Shown: piece by piece, positions 33,194-45,471 of the stretch | Numbering within the stretch: the stretch's first letter is position 1 | How the letters are laid out: the number at the start of each line of letters is the position of its first letter | From: Rhododendron vialii | Lineage: Eukaryota; Streptophyta; Magnoliopsida; Ericales; Ericaceae | DNA length: 64,000 nt | NCBI RefSeq assembly: GCF_030253575.1 | Contig: NC_080564.1 | Coordinates: forward strand, 7,050,501 to 7,114,500 | Direction: 5' to 3' | Translations under genes and position numbers: made by a program | Notes under the pieces: generated by a model | What the model saw: the letters and a program-made list of their open reading frames with translations, nothing else | The model's database searches: none | Told to the model about the DNA's origin: nothing

Positions 33194-35347
33194 TACTTGG
33201 AACTGAACCCAGGTACATCTAGTAAAAAAAAAAAAAATTCTTTTCTTCATTGACTTCTTCTTTGCGTCTTTCGATAGGCTTAATTGCTGATGATACTTTG
33301 GAAATGAGTTATATACTGCCTCAAATTGCAACTTCTTTGATGAAAGGGTCTATCTTGTAGCTCTACACAAAATCTTTCATAAATGAACACTAACTTCTAA
33401 GGTTCCTCTCCGTATCTCTCATATAACGATGAAAGTGGAACGCCATGTTATCTGTCTTGAGCTACTCTTGGAATTGTGTTACTTTCATCCTTTTAATTAG
33501 TTAGATTGTTATGCTTAATGAGTGTCTAGAATATTTCCCACAAAAGTAGGAAAACCATATTGCATATGATAAATTTGGCCGATGAGATTTTCTTATAATG
33601 GATCATCAGCAGGGTGACAGACTTTCACACAGCCTAAGCCAATAAGATAGCGACAGCAGAGTCGGTCATTCTACTTCCCAGTTCTTAGTCATTCTACTTC
33701 CCAGTTCTTATAAGGTGTGAGAGATCTCTGAAAATGGAACCCATTGCATGGAATATGCAAGTGTGGTTTGGGAGGTCCGCAGAGGAATGGGTATCCTCTA
33801 TGTAATTACTGATCTGGCAATTATGTTTTTTTCCTCCATTTCCTGAATGAGCACAGTAAAACTAGACTATACTCTTAGAAGACCTGACCTTGCAGTGGTT
33901 GACATAAGGTTTTTTCATACTCTATGGTAGTTTTGCTTGGTCACCGTTGAATTCTGTAACCACAGGAAGTATCATTCAAGTGGTGCAAACTGACAGAGCT
34001 CTCAAACGTAAGGGGTACTGAATGGCTGAAAAGGCAATGCTGAAGCCACAGGAGGCATCGGCGTATTGTAGGCCTTTTTGTTGACTTTCAAGTGGAGCAC
34101 ACGCAATATCCATTGACCCCTCAGGGTGCGGCTTTCGTTGAAGTCCTTGCGCCCTCCGGCCCTGGTAATGCTGCAAGCTCTGCAGTTGCTATGCTACCGG
34201 ACACATTTTGAGAGGGACCATGCCCCGTCATTTTGCTTCCACTTGCTTGAAGTTTGAACGATTGCTTGCCACTCGTTACGCTGCTTCAGCATTTCTTCAA
34301 ATTTTGTTTAGTAGCCTTGGCCTTCCACTTTTTAGGTTTGTTAGTTATGGCTAATCACTATTGTGATGACAAGTGTAGAGTTAGTTGCTTTGTACAACCA
34401 TCTTTCTTGTGGAAACAGTGTTGTACTCTACCTTTCTGGTGTTGAAAATTATTTGCTGCTGACTGTTTTTTCCTTCCAATACAAATAATTTTTCTTGAAC
34501 AGCAATATAAATATTTGTTGGTTGGTCAGTTTTTGAATTACTGCAAATATTTAGTTATCTGATGCTGCATCTATTACTGTCACAGGTAAGGTGGACATAT
34601 AATGGTGTTTCCGCTACTTCTTCTGGTCGACATAAAAACCACCGTTGCTTATTAACATCAAGACTTGTACAAGTGTGTTGTTTCCCCATCTCGGAAAAAA
34701 GCTACGGCCAACCGCTTTCTTACCGTCATCCTTCAGTTGGGAATTTGTTACTGTAAACCTTATAATTCTGTGTACGTTGTATTGCATTATGTATATGTAC
34801 TTCAACCTTTAATGTCTGATTGGGATTTGGAATAATTAATGCATCTTTTACTACAGATCAGTTGACTACTTAGAGAATTGGACTTCTTCACCAATTTCAC
34901 TCTAGTTGGTGTATCAAGTTATTTCCCTTTCATTTGGTTTACCCTTCTTGGAACTTTTCTCAGGATTTCATCTGATGCAGCCATGTATTTGTGAAGAGAT
35001 TTTCGGAGGAAAATAGAAAACAGAATGAAAAAGAGAAAATTAGCATCACAATCTACCACATTTTCTTCTCTCCACAGGTAATCAGGATCCAAACACAACC
35101 TTAGCGGTAAGGTTTTGGTGAGGGTACTTCTTGCTCTTGAAGACGGTAAGAAAAGAACACCATTCTACTCCAAGCATCAGGCTGCTATACCTTGCATATT
35201 CTGTATAAACTTGCCGAAATTCTGTACAAAACTGGTGCCATGGTTCATTCTAGTGAGGTATATACGTACTATACATACATTATACAATGGTGTGTAGGAC
35301 AGTAACAGAGTCCGAGGGAATTATACATACATCCTACACAAGTCTGT
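33194..35347. other. Region between the F-box gene and the ClpB pseudogene
   Basis: Starts with the F-box 3'UTR. Holds a 23-bp tandem pair (33665-33687 and 33688-33710), a coding-like stretch with splice-like signals near 33966-34211 (see findings) and AT-rich DNA. No gene can be supported. Confidence 0.4.
33665..33710. repeat. 23-bp perfect tandem duplication
   Basis: GTCATTCTACTTCCCAGTTC followed by TTA is repeated twice head to tail. Confidence 0.92.
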
Positions 35348-35935
35348 CTACTGAGTTTGTGAAAGCGCTTCACAGTTTTCTGCTGCAGAAGTATCTGAAT
35401 CAGGTTCTAATCTCTTTAAGACTAATTTCTGCTGGGGAAGTTGGCCATCAGAAGATGCCATAACTTCTGTATCTATTAGCACAGTGTCTTCTTCCTTGAA
35501 CTCGCCTCTCAAGATGCCCTTTGCAAGTTCATTTTCAATGTACTGCTGGATCACTTGCTTCACCGATCTAGCACCATAATTGGGGTCATACCCAAGTTCT
35601 CCAAGGAATTGAACATCAGCATCTGTTACTTGGATTTTAATCTTTCGATCAGCTAGCCTCTCCTGCACTCGTTCGAACTGGAGTACACAGGCAAATTCCA
35701 GCTGAAATAAAAGAAAACAATGGGTGGCTACGAATTCTCCAAAGATACAGTGAAAACTCAAACAGATTGCTTCCACAGTTCCACTCCATTTTAGGGAGAC
35801 AGAAACTAGGCTAGTTAGGCATTTCAAAATTGGTCGTAGATCGCCCAATCTATCTGGACACAAAAATGTAGGAGTATTGGTCAATACACCCATGCATTAT
35901 ATTCAGAGGGTTACCCAACCCAAACTTGTGTGCAA

Positions 35936-36029
35936 GAGAACCCATACCCAAAACAAGGTGCTTTCACTCACGAAACGAAGGAGAGAACCCATACCCAAAA
36001 CAAGGTGCTTTCACTCATGAAACGAAGGA
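35936..36029. repeat. 47-bp tandem duplication in a ClpB pseudogene intron
   Basis: Copies 35936-35982 and 35983-36029 (GAGAACCCATACCCAAAACA, then AGGTGCTTTCACTCA(C/T)GAAACGAAGGA) are near-identical. Confidence 0.9.
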
Positions 36030-36904
36030 AAATACACTGAGAACCCACAGGTCAGATGCACATAATTTTGAGATATTTGGAACTAGTACTGCTACAGGAA
36101 TATGGTTTTTTTCCTAAACTTGGGGGGTGGCGATCGCCCCCACTCAATTTCTGCCCCCAGTCCGTCCTTGGTTAACTTTGGCTGCAGCCCCAGAATCGTT
36201 CACTACACGGGGGATGGGATATAGTTGGGAAGGGAACTATCACCTTCCACGTCCTACTATGCCCTGGAATATACTTATGTAGCCAAAGCACTATAAACCT
36301 TTCCCTATAAAAAACGCACGAGACAGTACAAATGCTATTATTGTTATTATTATTATTTTTTTTTTTTGCACTCCTAGATTTTTAGCAATCAAGCCAGCAG
36401 TCAAGAGCAACCCGCGGTACCTACCTGTAACCTGACAATTTGGTTTATCTCCTCGCGGTTCAGGGGCTTGAAAACAATATACTCATCAACTTGGTTAATG
36501 AACTGAGGACGGAATACTGATCTTGCTGCCTCCAACACCCTCTGCTTGATAGTCCCATAGGCCTGTTCCTTCGGTAACTTCTGGTCATACATATTAAGTA
36601 TGTATTGCGAGCCAACATTCGAAGTCATAATGATGATAGTGTTGGTGAAACTAACAGTGCGACCATGTGAGTCAGTCACCCTTCCATCGTCCAGAATTTG
36701 AAGCAACACATTAAACACATCAGAATGGGCTTTCTCTATCTCATCAAACAAGATAACTGAATACGGCCTCCTTCTAACTTTCTCTGTCAGCGGTCCACCT
36801 TCCTCATACCCAACGTAACCAGGAGGGGCCCCAATCAATCTTGAAACTGCGTGTCTTTCCATGTACTCACTCATGTCTATACGTATAAGAGCTTCTTCGG
36901 TGTT

Positions 36905-36942
36905 GAACAAGTAGGAAGCTAGTGAACAAGTAGGAAGCTAGT
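36905..36942 (-). other. 19-bp frameshifting tandem duplication in ClpB exon 10
   Basis: GAACAAGTAGGAAGCTAGT occurs twice head to tail (plus strand). On the coding strand this duplicates the codons around LASYLF and throws the downstream NBD2 out of frame. Both frames are otherwise conserved on either side, which marks it as an indel and not an intron. Confidence 0.93.
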
Positions 36943-39900
36943 GCCTTCGCTAGCTCTGTCTTTCCAACAGCTGTAGGCAAGGAACAAAATTTCCATTTGT
37001 TTCTGTCGAGACAGTCCAAAAGTTTCCATATTCTAAGAGCCTGAAACAAAGCACTAGCAGAATAACGAAATTTCAGTCTCTCGTATGAAAGACGGAAGAA
37101 TATAGCAGAGAAACATAGCAACAAAAAAGTTGTGTCAATGCGGATTCAGATTTATTCGATAGCTTCTGTTTCATACTAACATTTTCTTTCTGATTTTATA
37201 CTTGTTTGCTTTTAAAAACCAGTGGATCAATCAATGACAATAACTATGATTGGTCATCAATCATCAGGCTTTTGTGCACTCAGTTCATGTTTGTAAACAT
37301 CTCTAGTTCTTTCAATTTCCAATTCCCTCTTTTGACCATTTCCCTCTCTACGTTATCCGAAACAATAAACCGAAATGCAATTTTGATCCTTGCCTGTAGG
37401 ACCCATGAACATAAAACTAGCAATAGGACGGTGAGGATCTGAGAGACCTGCTCGAGATCGCTGGATAGCCTCGGCGACGGATTTCACAGCCGGTTCTTGG
37501 CCCACAACACGCTTATGCAGCTCTTCCTCCAAATGTCACAGTTTTCCCTCTCAGATTGCTTTAGCTTGGAAACAGGAATGCCAGTCCATTTACTGACTAT
37601 TTCAGCAATATCGTCTGCAGTAACTTCTTCTCTGAGCAAGGATTTCCCAGATCTCGCGTGCTCCTCCAATTCCTTCTGTGCAGCTTCAAGTTGACGTTGC
37701 AAAGAGGTCAATGTTCCATACTTAAGTTCTGCAGCACGATTAAGATCGTATTCTCGTTCGGCCTGTTGAATCTCAAGATTTACCCTGTCAATCTGTGCAA
37801 AAGAAATGATCAAAATAAAATCTGTACAAAAGAGAGAGCATTTGTCAGTAATGGACAGTGCTTCTCCGAGCGCTCTCTTCCTTCTGTTTGGGATGTCTAA
37901 AAAGTCTAGCTTTTTTGCTTTCTGGCTATTTGCCACAAAAGCTAAGCTGTCTGGAACATTCAAACTCAAGCTTTTGGAAGAAAGAAAGAAAAAAAAAAGA
38001 GGCTAAGGTTCTAAAAAAGGCCCAAAAAAGTTGCTTTTTTCGCTTGCCCAAGCGAAACCTTAACATTGTTCGCCAACTTTTCTGGGTTCTGGCTGTGTCC
38101 AGATGATTTTAACTCTGAACTCATCATAAACCACATAAAATCAGTTGCATGCTAAAGATAAGAGGGCACATTGCAATTGTCCCCATACACTTTAAACACG
38201 AGAATAGAGAATATAGTGAAGAGGAAAACTGAGACTAACAAGAAAAAGACTGGCAAACCTCTTCTTTGATCAACTGTATGCGTGTCATGACAGTTTTTTC
38301 GCACTCCCACTGCTTGGTGAGCTGTGCTTGTTTCTCTTTCAATAAAGCCAACTCTGCCTCAATGCTATTCAACCTATCTTTGGAGGCTTTGTCTGTTTCA
38401 TTCATTAGAGAGAGCCTCTCCATCTCCAGCTTTAAGATTAACCGATTTATCTCATCAAGGGCAGTAGGCGTTGAGGTGATTTCCATTTTCAGCTTAGCAG
38501 CTGCTTCATCCACTAGGTCGATAGCTGCAGTTGGAATGAGAACAAGCATAACGATTAGTAAGAGTCTCCTAAGTAGAATAAGATAATATCACTAGTAATT
38601 GTCTTGATAGTGGCATGCCTTGCCTAACGGAAGTCACACCAGATGGCAATTCCAGCAAAATGATATCCCTATAGCCAATTAGGCTGTCATTATGTCAAGT
38701 TTATTTAGGCGTTTGTATTTCATGTAGCCCCTCATCCCTCAATATTGGTCCAACTTGGGAAATCTGACTGTGGAGACAAAACAATAGCACTTTAAATTCT
38801 AACTTTCCAAAATACCCTTCAGTTGCCCATTGTGATTTGTGATAACGCAATCATTAGATTCTCAAATTTGTCCATTGTGGACAAAATGGGAATGATACCA
38901 AGTTTTTTCAAAGTGACAAACATTATGGGACATGCTAAAATGGAATTCTGGGTAACATAAAGGGCAGAAGGAGTATACCTTTGTCAGGCAAAAAACGGCC
39001 ACTGATATAACGATCTGAGAGAACTGCCGCCGCAACAAGAGCACTGTCAGAAATACGGACTCCATGATGCAGCTCATATCTTTCACGCAACCCATGGAGT
39101 ATTGAGATTGTGTCTTCTACTGAAGGTTGATCAACAAAAACTTGCTGGAAACGGCGTTCCAATGCTGGATCCTTCTCTATATATTTACGGTATTCGTACA
39201 CTGTCGTTGCACCAATACATCTCAACTCTCCGCGACCAAGCATGGGCTTCAAGAGATTGCCAGCATCCATTGCACCATCAGTAGCACCTGACCCAGAAGT
39301 CAACAGACTATTCATTTTCATCTCATGAACCATGACAGTGTTAAGTTACCAATTGTCCCAAAAGCTTAAGCAATTAGAAAATGGGCCCAACATCAAGGTA
39401 TATAACACCCTCCCCCACGTGCAACCTGTCTTGCACATGGAGATACAAACCTTCATATATTGCAAAAGATTGAAAAGGGGAGAAGCATAATGCAAACGGG
39501 GAACAAATGCAGACAAAGAGACATGAACCCAAGAAATCTCACAACCTGAGCAAAGAGGTTCAGCTCCTGAGGGATGTTCCAGACTTGATGACAGCTTAAG
39601 CTGTTCAGAAATGGGCCTAACAAAGTATATCAAGCTATCTAACAGACAACAACCTTATCCCAAAGTAAAAGGAATCAACCAGGTCCAGAACCGAAATTTG
39701 TATTCAGTGAAATGATCAACATATTCATGAACCAAGGGGAAAGTACTTCAAAGATATTATAGACAACTCCGCACCCAAACAACAACAAACAATATCCATG
39801 AATTCCCCCTCAGGCCTCAACTTTAAAAAAGAAATAAACTATCAAGCAAGTACCTGCCCCAACAACTGTGTGGATTTCATCGATGAAAAGAATAATTTGA

Positions 39901-40143
39901 CCAGCTGATTCTTTTACTTCCTTTAGCACAGCCTTCAGATGATCTTCAAATTCTCCTCTATATTTTGCCCCAGCAATGAGTGCATCCGTATCAAGGGATA
40001 TCAAGTTGAAACATAAAGTGGATTATCTAAACACCAAGATTATCGCACAGTTATTTCTCAGCAGAACTTGATGAAATAGTGCTAAATTAGCTACTCACCC
40101 TTCGGTTCAGTAATGCCTGAGGTACATCCCCTAGCACAATTCT

Positions 40144-40146
40144 CTA
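40144..40146 (-). other. Nonsense codon (TAG) in ClpB exon 5
   Basis: The exon reads EGLA-stop-RIVLGDVPQALLNRR on the coding strand, where ClpB proteins have LAQRIVQGDVPQAL. A CAG to TAG change explains it. Splice sites and phase on both sides of this 55-base exon are intact. Confidence 0.92.
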
Positions 40147-43100
40147 GGCAAGCCTACCCAAGAGGAATAGTGAGATCTATAAGAAAGATATCATAAAAGG
40201 AAATATTTTGTTCTATACTAGCCAACATAAGGAAAAAATCAACCTCATATACCGTTCAAAGCACCCACACCCAGCTAAGATGTGACTAATCAAAGTAGTA
40301 CCACAAGAAATTAAAACAAGAAAGGTCACTCCGTGAAGAACTTTCTGCTTAGTCTCAGCTCATATTTGAATACTTGTACTCACTATTTCCCATTTAAAAA
40401 GTTGGTCGATGATCTTTGCAGCAAGAAGAATTGAGCATAGATCATCAACCTAATAAGTCACCAACTGAAGTCAAGTCATAAACAAAGAAGAGTGCCTAGA
40501 ACATTGTCTCCTGACTCACTCTCCTCTACAACATTTCTGTGCCTCAGTGGAACAGAGGTTACCCTTCAACAATTGCAGTTTTCCCAACCCCTGGCTCACC
40601 AATTAGCACAGGATAGTTCTTAGTTCTCCGGCAGAGAATCTGGATACATCTGCGTATTTCGTCATCTCTTCCTATAACTGGATCAAGCTTTCCTTCTCTT
40701 GCCATAGCTGTCAAATCATTGCCATATTTCTCCAGTGCTTCATACTTCCCTTCAGCGTCTGTACGAGAATTATGAAGACTTCCCCAATAATGATAGTGCA
40801 CAGTATTTTTGGACTGGCCAAACTGAAGGAAATGGTCCACTAATTGAAAAAGGAACTCAACATGATAATAACGCAAGTTCCTTGATGTTAAAATGTACTT
40901 AAACCTGGCATCAAGTAAACACAAACCAGGTCAATAGTAACAGCTAAAAAAGACGACCTCTATCACCTTGATCATTGGCTGTTTGCCGTCCCCTTATAGC
41001 CTGTATGGCATTTCTCAACGTATTCAGGGAAATTTGGAAATCATTAAACAGTTGCTTCCCAAATCTTTTGTCTTCTGTAAAACCAAGCACCAAATGGTCA
41101 ACTGACACAAAGGAATCACCGTACTCTTTCTTGTATTCTCTAGCTTGCCGTATCAGTGCTTCAAAATCTCGCCCTAACACTGAACCACCCGGCTCACTGT
41201 GAACCTGGAGGAATTGAACAGATGTGTGGACATGGAATTATTAGAAACTAACATATAGTTGGATTGGACAGACTCGTTTTTAACAACGGTATACTGATTG
41301 AGTGATCATTATTATGTTTAACCTCTTCATGCTCCTCTGACCTCAGAGCACCAATGAACAAATTGACTTTATGTTGAATTACTACTTTAGATAATACCCA
41401 TGTGTGTACAGAATAACATGTCATGATATTTAAATAAACTGCATTTACAATCCTCAAACTTTTTGAGGGAATATATAATAAATTCGAGGCCATTATTTCC
41501 CATTTTGCCCCAACTTTTTCCCACGTCCAAATGCATTTTTATTGCTATTTAAATGAACATCATTTATCGGCCATCTCAAAATGGAAAGAATGACCACGAA
41601 TAACCTTTACCAGCAAGAAATAGAAAAGTGCCCCACAAGAAGAAAAACATCATTCTTAATGAAATTCTTCGAATAACGGTGTCACCTTTGGTTGGCATTG
41701 GATGAACTTGTCAGTAGCTTCTAGGAGACGGGTATTGTCAACACCAGCCTTGGAGAAGATACGGCGAGCAAGGCCATTCTTCTGCTCCAGAAGGGCCTTC
41801 ATCAAATGTTCCGTCTCCACTATCCGATGCTTGTTCTCTTTTGTCACTTCTGGTGCAGACACAATACCTTGCCAAGCCATATCCGTGAACTCTTGTTGAG
41901 TAATCTGTAACAAAGCCAAACCAAGTCACCACACCTTCTTCCTTCTGTTTTTTGGGATAAAAGTTCCGAGTCCGTACACCTAAAATATCCATCAAAAAAG
42001 TAAGACATGGTTCACAAGCTCCATTTGTTTATTCCACAGAATAATGGAGCTAAACTGGCCAAGATGAACTAGGTTATTGTTCGTCCAGATAATGGTCGAC
42101 TACCAATTATAGGTCGAAGAGACTCAGACATACACAAACACAGAAGAGAAAAACACCACCTGTTCCATAATGTCTTTCAGATTGGAGGAAACTGAGACGT
42201 AACTTTACAATTTGACTTACCCAAAAGAACTTTACAATTTGACAAATTATTTCGCTTCCATTAAAAGCAAAACTTTGTTTTTAAGCTCACCAATATTGAC
42301 CTTTCCCTTCCTCGACGTTTTCCAATCATGTCTTGAGGATCTCCAAAATGATTACTGTGTGACTAAATCAAGGACGATTAGTAATTAGAGATGGCTAAGA
42401 AACACAGAAGTGTTGGACACTAACCCATTGGACACGCTGAAGCCAAAACATGTATTGGGAGGCCCCTCAAATCCTCTCTACCGAAAAGTCTGTGTACCCA
42501 TGTATTGGTGTGTTTTTGGCCGTTGGATTATGTAGAAATTTTGAGGGATAAAAAATATTTAACTTGATCTGAGAGCCAGAAATACACTGTAACAGTGGTA
42601 TAGAAAGGACTTGAACTCGTTGGGAGGGACACGTAAGGAGATCGATATAATACTGGTGGAGCCAGAATTTGGATAGAGGGTGATGCTCGATGGGAGTTCA
42701 CTAGAATTGTTGCATGTTGTTTGTAAAAACACGAAGAGAAAGGTTGAGTGCAAAGCCAAGCTATGTCCTACACTTCGTAGGTCCAACTCTCTTGTGAGTC
42801 TGTGACTTATACTGAAAGTCCTGGAGATATATATTATTTTTTTGATTTGAACCATTCATTTTTTACCATCACATACTGGTAAATACCTGATCGACTTCCA
42901 TTAGTGTAATTTTTTTAACCAGAGGTGGCACGTGCCACACCGCCCTCCAGTCCCACACCACACAGCTCCGCCCCCGAGATGTAACTCAAAAATGTCCTGG
43001 GAGAGGGCCAAGATTGCCAAGGATACTCCAAAACAGAGGATCTTGTTTTTCCGTTTTCGTACTTCTATTTTTTTTTTCAAATTGGTAAGATACAGTTTTA

Positions 43101-43428
43101 CATAAAGAGCCAAAATCCAGAATTTAACAAATTGGAGTCTGCAAAACATCGAACTACAAACAGATAAGCTAGTGATTTACCCTCTCACTTGTAGCATCGC
43201 ACCGAACACGAAACGACGCAACTCCTCCTATCTGACCGCTCAGCTCTTCTCGCGATAAACACATCGCTCTCCTTCTTCTTATTCTCCGTCTTCAATCCCA
43301 GCGAATTTAGGGTTTTGAAAGCTACGGCGCGATTGCCGTATAGTTTTACCGAGAGCGGTGGCTGAGAGAAGTTAAAATTTGAAGGAGGAAGAACACGAAG
43401 GCCCGGAAAACGACGTCGTGGAAGACAT

Positions 43429-43718
43429 CTTTCACTCTGCGACCAGGCCAAAAGAGTTACCGGCGACCGGTGGTCTGAGAATTTACCGGCGGGCGGTGGG
43501 TGAAGTGGAATTTGAGGAAACGGTGGGGCTTTCGGTGGGAATTTTGAAAAAGTTGGGGGGAGTGTTCGAGAACAAAGGAAGGGCGGGAGATTTGTGCTTG
43601 GGTGCGCACGTGGCTTGCATGAGGTTAGGATACTACGATGACGAGGATGATGATTATACAGGGGATGGGATTTTAGGTTTGTTCGGGGGTCCCTTTCTGA
43701 GTACTGCTATCGGTACCG
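43429..43718. other. Region upstream of the ClpB pseudogene; former promoter/leader
   Basis: GC-richer than the surroundings. The plus-strand ORF that begins near 43379 has no similarity to a known family and overlaps the transit-peptide exon, so it is not called. Probably the old promoter and 5'UTR of the ClpB copy. Confidence 0.4.
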
Positions 43719-44071
43719 ATGGTACCGTAGAGAAAATGCTGACGGCCGTCTTCGGCCACCGGACGGCTGATCCGAGCCGTCCAAAAATTTTAAAAAACAA
43801 AACCGAGTGGACCTACGTGAGAATCAATGGCATCCGAGGTGTGTAAGGTACTTGATCCGAGCACCCATTTTTCGTCCATATATGTATATACGTGTATATA
43901 CACGAAAAAAGGGTACTCGGATCAAGTACCTTACACACCTCGGATGCCATTGATTCTCGTTAAGGCCCATTCGGTTTTATTTTTTAAACTTTTTGGACGG
44001 CTCGGATCGGCCGTCCGGTGGCCGGAGACGGACGTCCAGTGGCCGTCGGTGCATTTTCCCTACGGTACCAA
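43719..44071. mobile_element. Long fold-back MITE (353 bp)
   Basis: The ends GGTACCGTAGAGAAAATGC and (from the right) GGTACCGTAGGGAAAATGC open two arms of about 160 bases. The arms share CGGACGGCTGATCCGAGCCG-type, GGCATCCGAGGTGTGTAAGG and TACTTGATCCGAG blocks and meet at a loop TATATGTATATACGTGTATA. Same family as 57997-58353 and 24547-24725. It lies upstream of the ClpB pseudogene. Confidence 0.85.
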
Positions 44072-44293
44072 TAGGATTTTCGCTTTTTAAACTTATCTTT
44101 GGTGAATGCCAAATAAAAAGTTTCTGCAACTGAGGTAGGTTTTGCTAAAGTTTCGCTAAAAAAAATAAGTACTTAAAAAATAAGAATGTTAACAAAACGA
44201 GATCTAAGATTTAACACATCTTTCTTTTAAAATGGCTTTCATTAGAACTATTCAATGAAGGAGGCAGTAGGAGTGAAGGAGGTGGAAGAAAGT

Positions 44294-44466
44294 CCTGCAA
44301 TGCAACCCGCGCTGTGGGGTTGTAGGGCGGCTGATCTAGCCGTCCATTGGCTCAAATTTAATTTGAGCTCCTATTAATTCGAGCCGTCCATTATTTGAAT
44401 TAAAATCCCAGCCCTCTATCACCAAAATGGATAACCAGATCGCCGCGCTACAACCCCGCAATGCAG
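44294..44466. mobile_element. Short fold-back element
   Basis: CTGCAATGCAACCCGCGCTG...GGGTTGTAG at the left and CTACAACCCCGCAATGCAGC at the right are inverted, with an inner pair GAGCCGTCCATT/CCGTCCATTGG. No coding capacity. Confidence 0.65.
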
Positions 44467-45471
44467 CATAGTAGGATCCCTCGGTGCGAAGTTTCTAGAA
44501 TGCAGGCTTATCCTTGACATTGTCAAAATAGGTTATGGATAAACAATTTTTGCACCAGTGATCTAATCAGCTGTTTTCAGAAACAGGAAGTACTCACCCT
44601 CCCTATGATTTCATTTGGAATACAGCAACAAACAAGAGCTGTCAGGAGAGCTTTGTACCTTAGAAATAAGGCAATACTCTTTCTTGATAAGAAATTCGTG
44701 TTCGAATGACAAACTTCTGGAAGCGAAATGAAACTTGTGAAGCCAAATAAGTATAGGGATATAGGGTAAGCCTCGGATGAATTACAGAAAAATGGTACAA
44801 ACAATTTTCTGCATACTCCGTATTATAAATGGCTCTCGCGAATCGTACTCAACCCCCCAAAAAATGTTCTTTGTAACCTCCAAATAGTTCCTCAATTCAG
44901 CAAACATGTGACAGACCAATCTCCTATACCTAACACCTAAAACAATGATCATCACCATATGATATCCAAAAAATGGACCAAATAGAAAATGAGGTGAAGC
45001 AAAAAAGAAAAAAAGATACGTCTCCAAGACTATTGGGACTAACTGGGGTCATCGAAAGAGCTGGGTTTCTAACTTTCATCTCCCGTGGTACCAATTCTAT
45101 ATAGCAGAAGTCATCTATGCATAGGCACGTTTTCTCATGTTCTTCCAGTAATTGACTCTAGTTGCTAAGCACTAACAAATAGGCAAAGACCCCTCTCAGG
45201 AAGACCAAACATGTGTCCTTTTTCGTTTTGGACACAAGAAGAAATACTCGACGGATTGCTCTATGACCGACTAAAAGAATGAATTGCATGCCAGTGATGC
45301 AGCTCCTCAAGCATGGGGACTGCAGGATATTTGGACTGAAAAGGTGCTTTCATTTTGGCCAACCTTCTATTTCTCTTCTCAAATGATGCAGCTCCTAAAG
45401 CATGGGAATCCTGCAACCCCTCCAGTGATTTCATCTTCTTGCCCACTCTTCTTGTTTAAGTTGATGAAGAA
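44467..45471 (-). other. 3'UTR of the GAUT gene and spacer
   Basis: The minus-strand 3'UTR probably covers several hundred bases below 45471. A short imperfect duplication (ATGATGCAGCTCCTAAAGCA near 45383, GATGCAGCTCCTCAAGCA near 45296) lies there. The rest is AT-rich without a gene. Confidence 0.45.

Larger units (their letters stand above)
35348..43428 (-). pseudogene. CLPB3: Chloroplast ClpB3/HSP100 disaggregase pseudogene (non-processed)
   Basis: Hexameric AAA+ disaggregases of this family resolubilise stromal proteins. Eleven exon-like blocks in order: 43189-43428 (transit peptide), 41686-41904, 40977-41204, 40563-40758, 40099-40153, 39854-40004, 38979-39287, 38259-38524, 37394-37792, 36425-36970, 35348-35677. 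Recognisable parts: N-domain (TQQEFTDMAWQGIV, LMKALLEQKNGLARRIFSK), NBD1 Walker [10 protein letters not shown], Walker [10 protein letters not shown], coiled coil (EIQQAEREYDLNRAAELKYG), NBD2 [17 protein letters not shown] and [12 protein letters not shown], sensor region and C-end. Lesions: TAG at 40144-40146 in place of a conserved Gln; acceptor AG lost before 40004 (reads CAAC); 1-base deletion near 37541-37547; a 19-bp tandem duplication at 36905-36942 that shifts the frame; GC donor at 37392-37393; and a frame break in exon 1. Retained introns show a decayed gene or duplicate, not a retrocopy. The symbol names the parent family; CLPB4 (mitochondrial) is less likely. Confidence 0.9.

Noticed and set aside
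36905-36942. Possibility that the ClpB frame change here is a small intron
   Set aside because: The extra bases are an exact 19-mer duplicate with no GT-AG borders, so it is an indel.
43379-43846. 155-residue plus-strand ORF upstream of the ClpB copy
   Set aside because: It overlaps the ClpB transit-peptide exon and a fold-back MITE and resembles no protein family.
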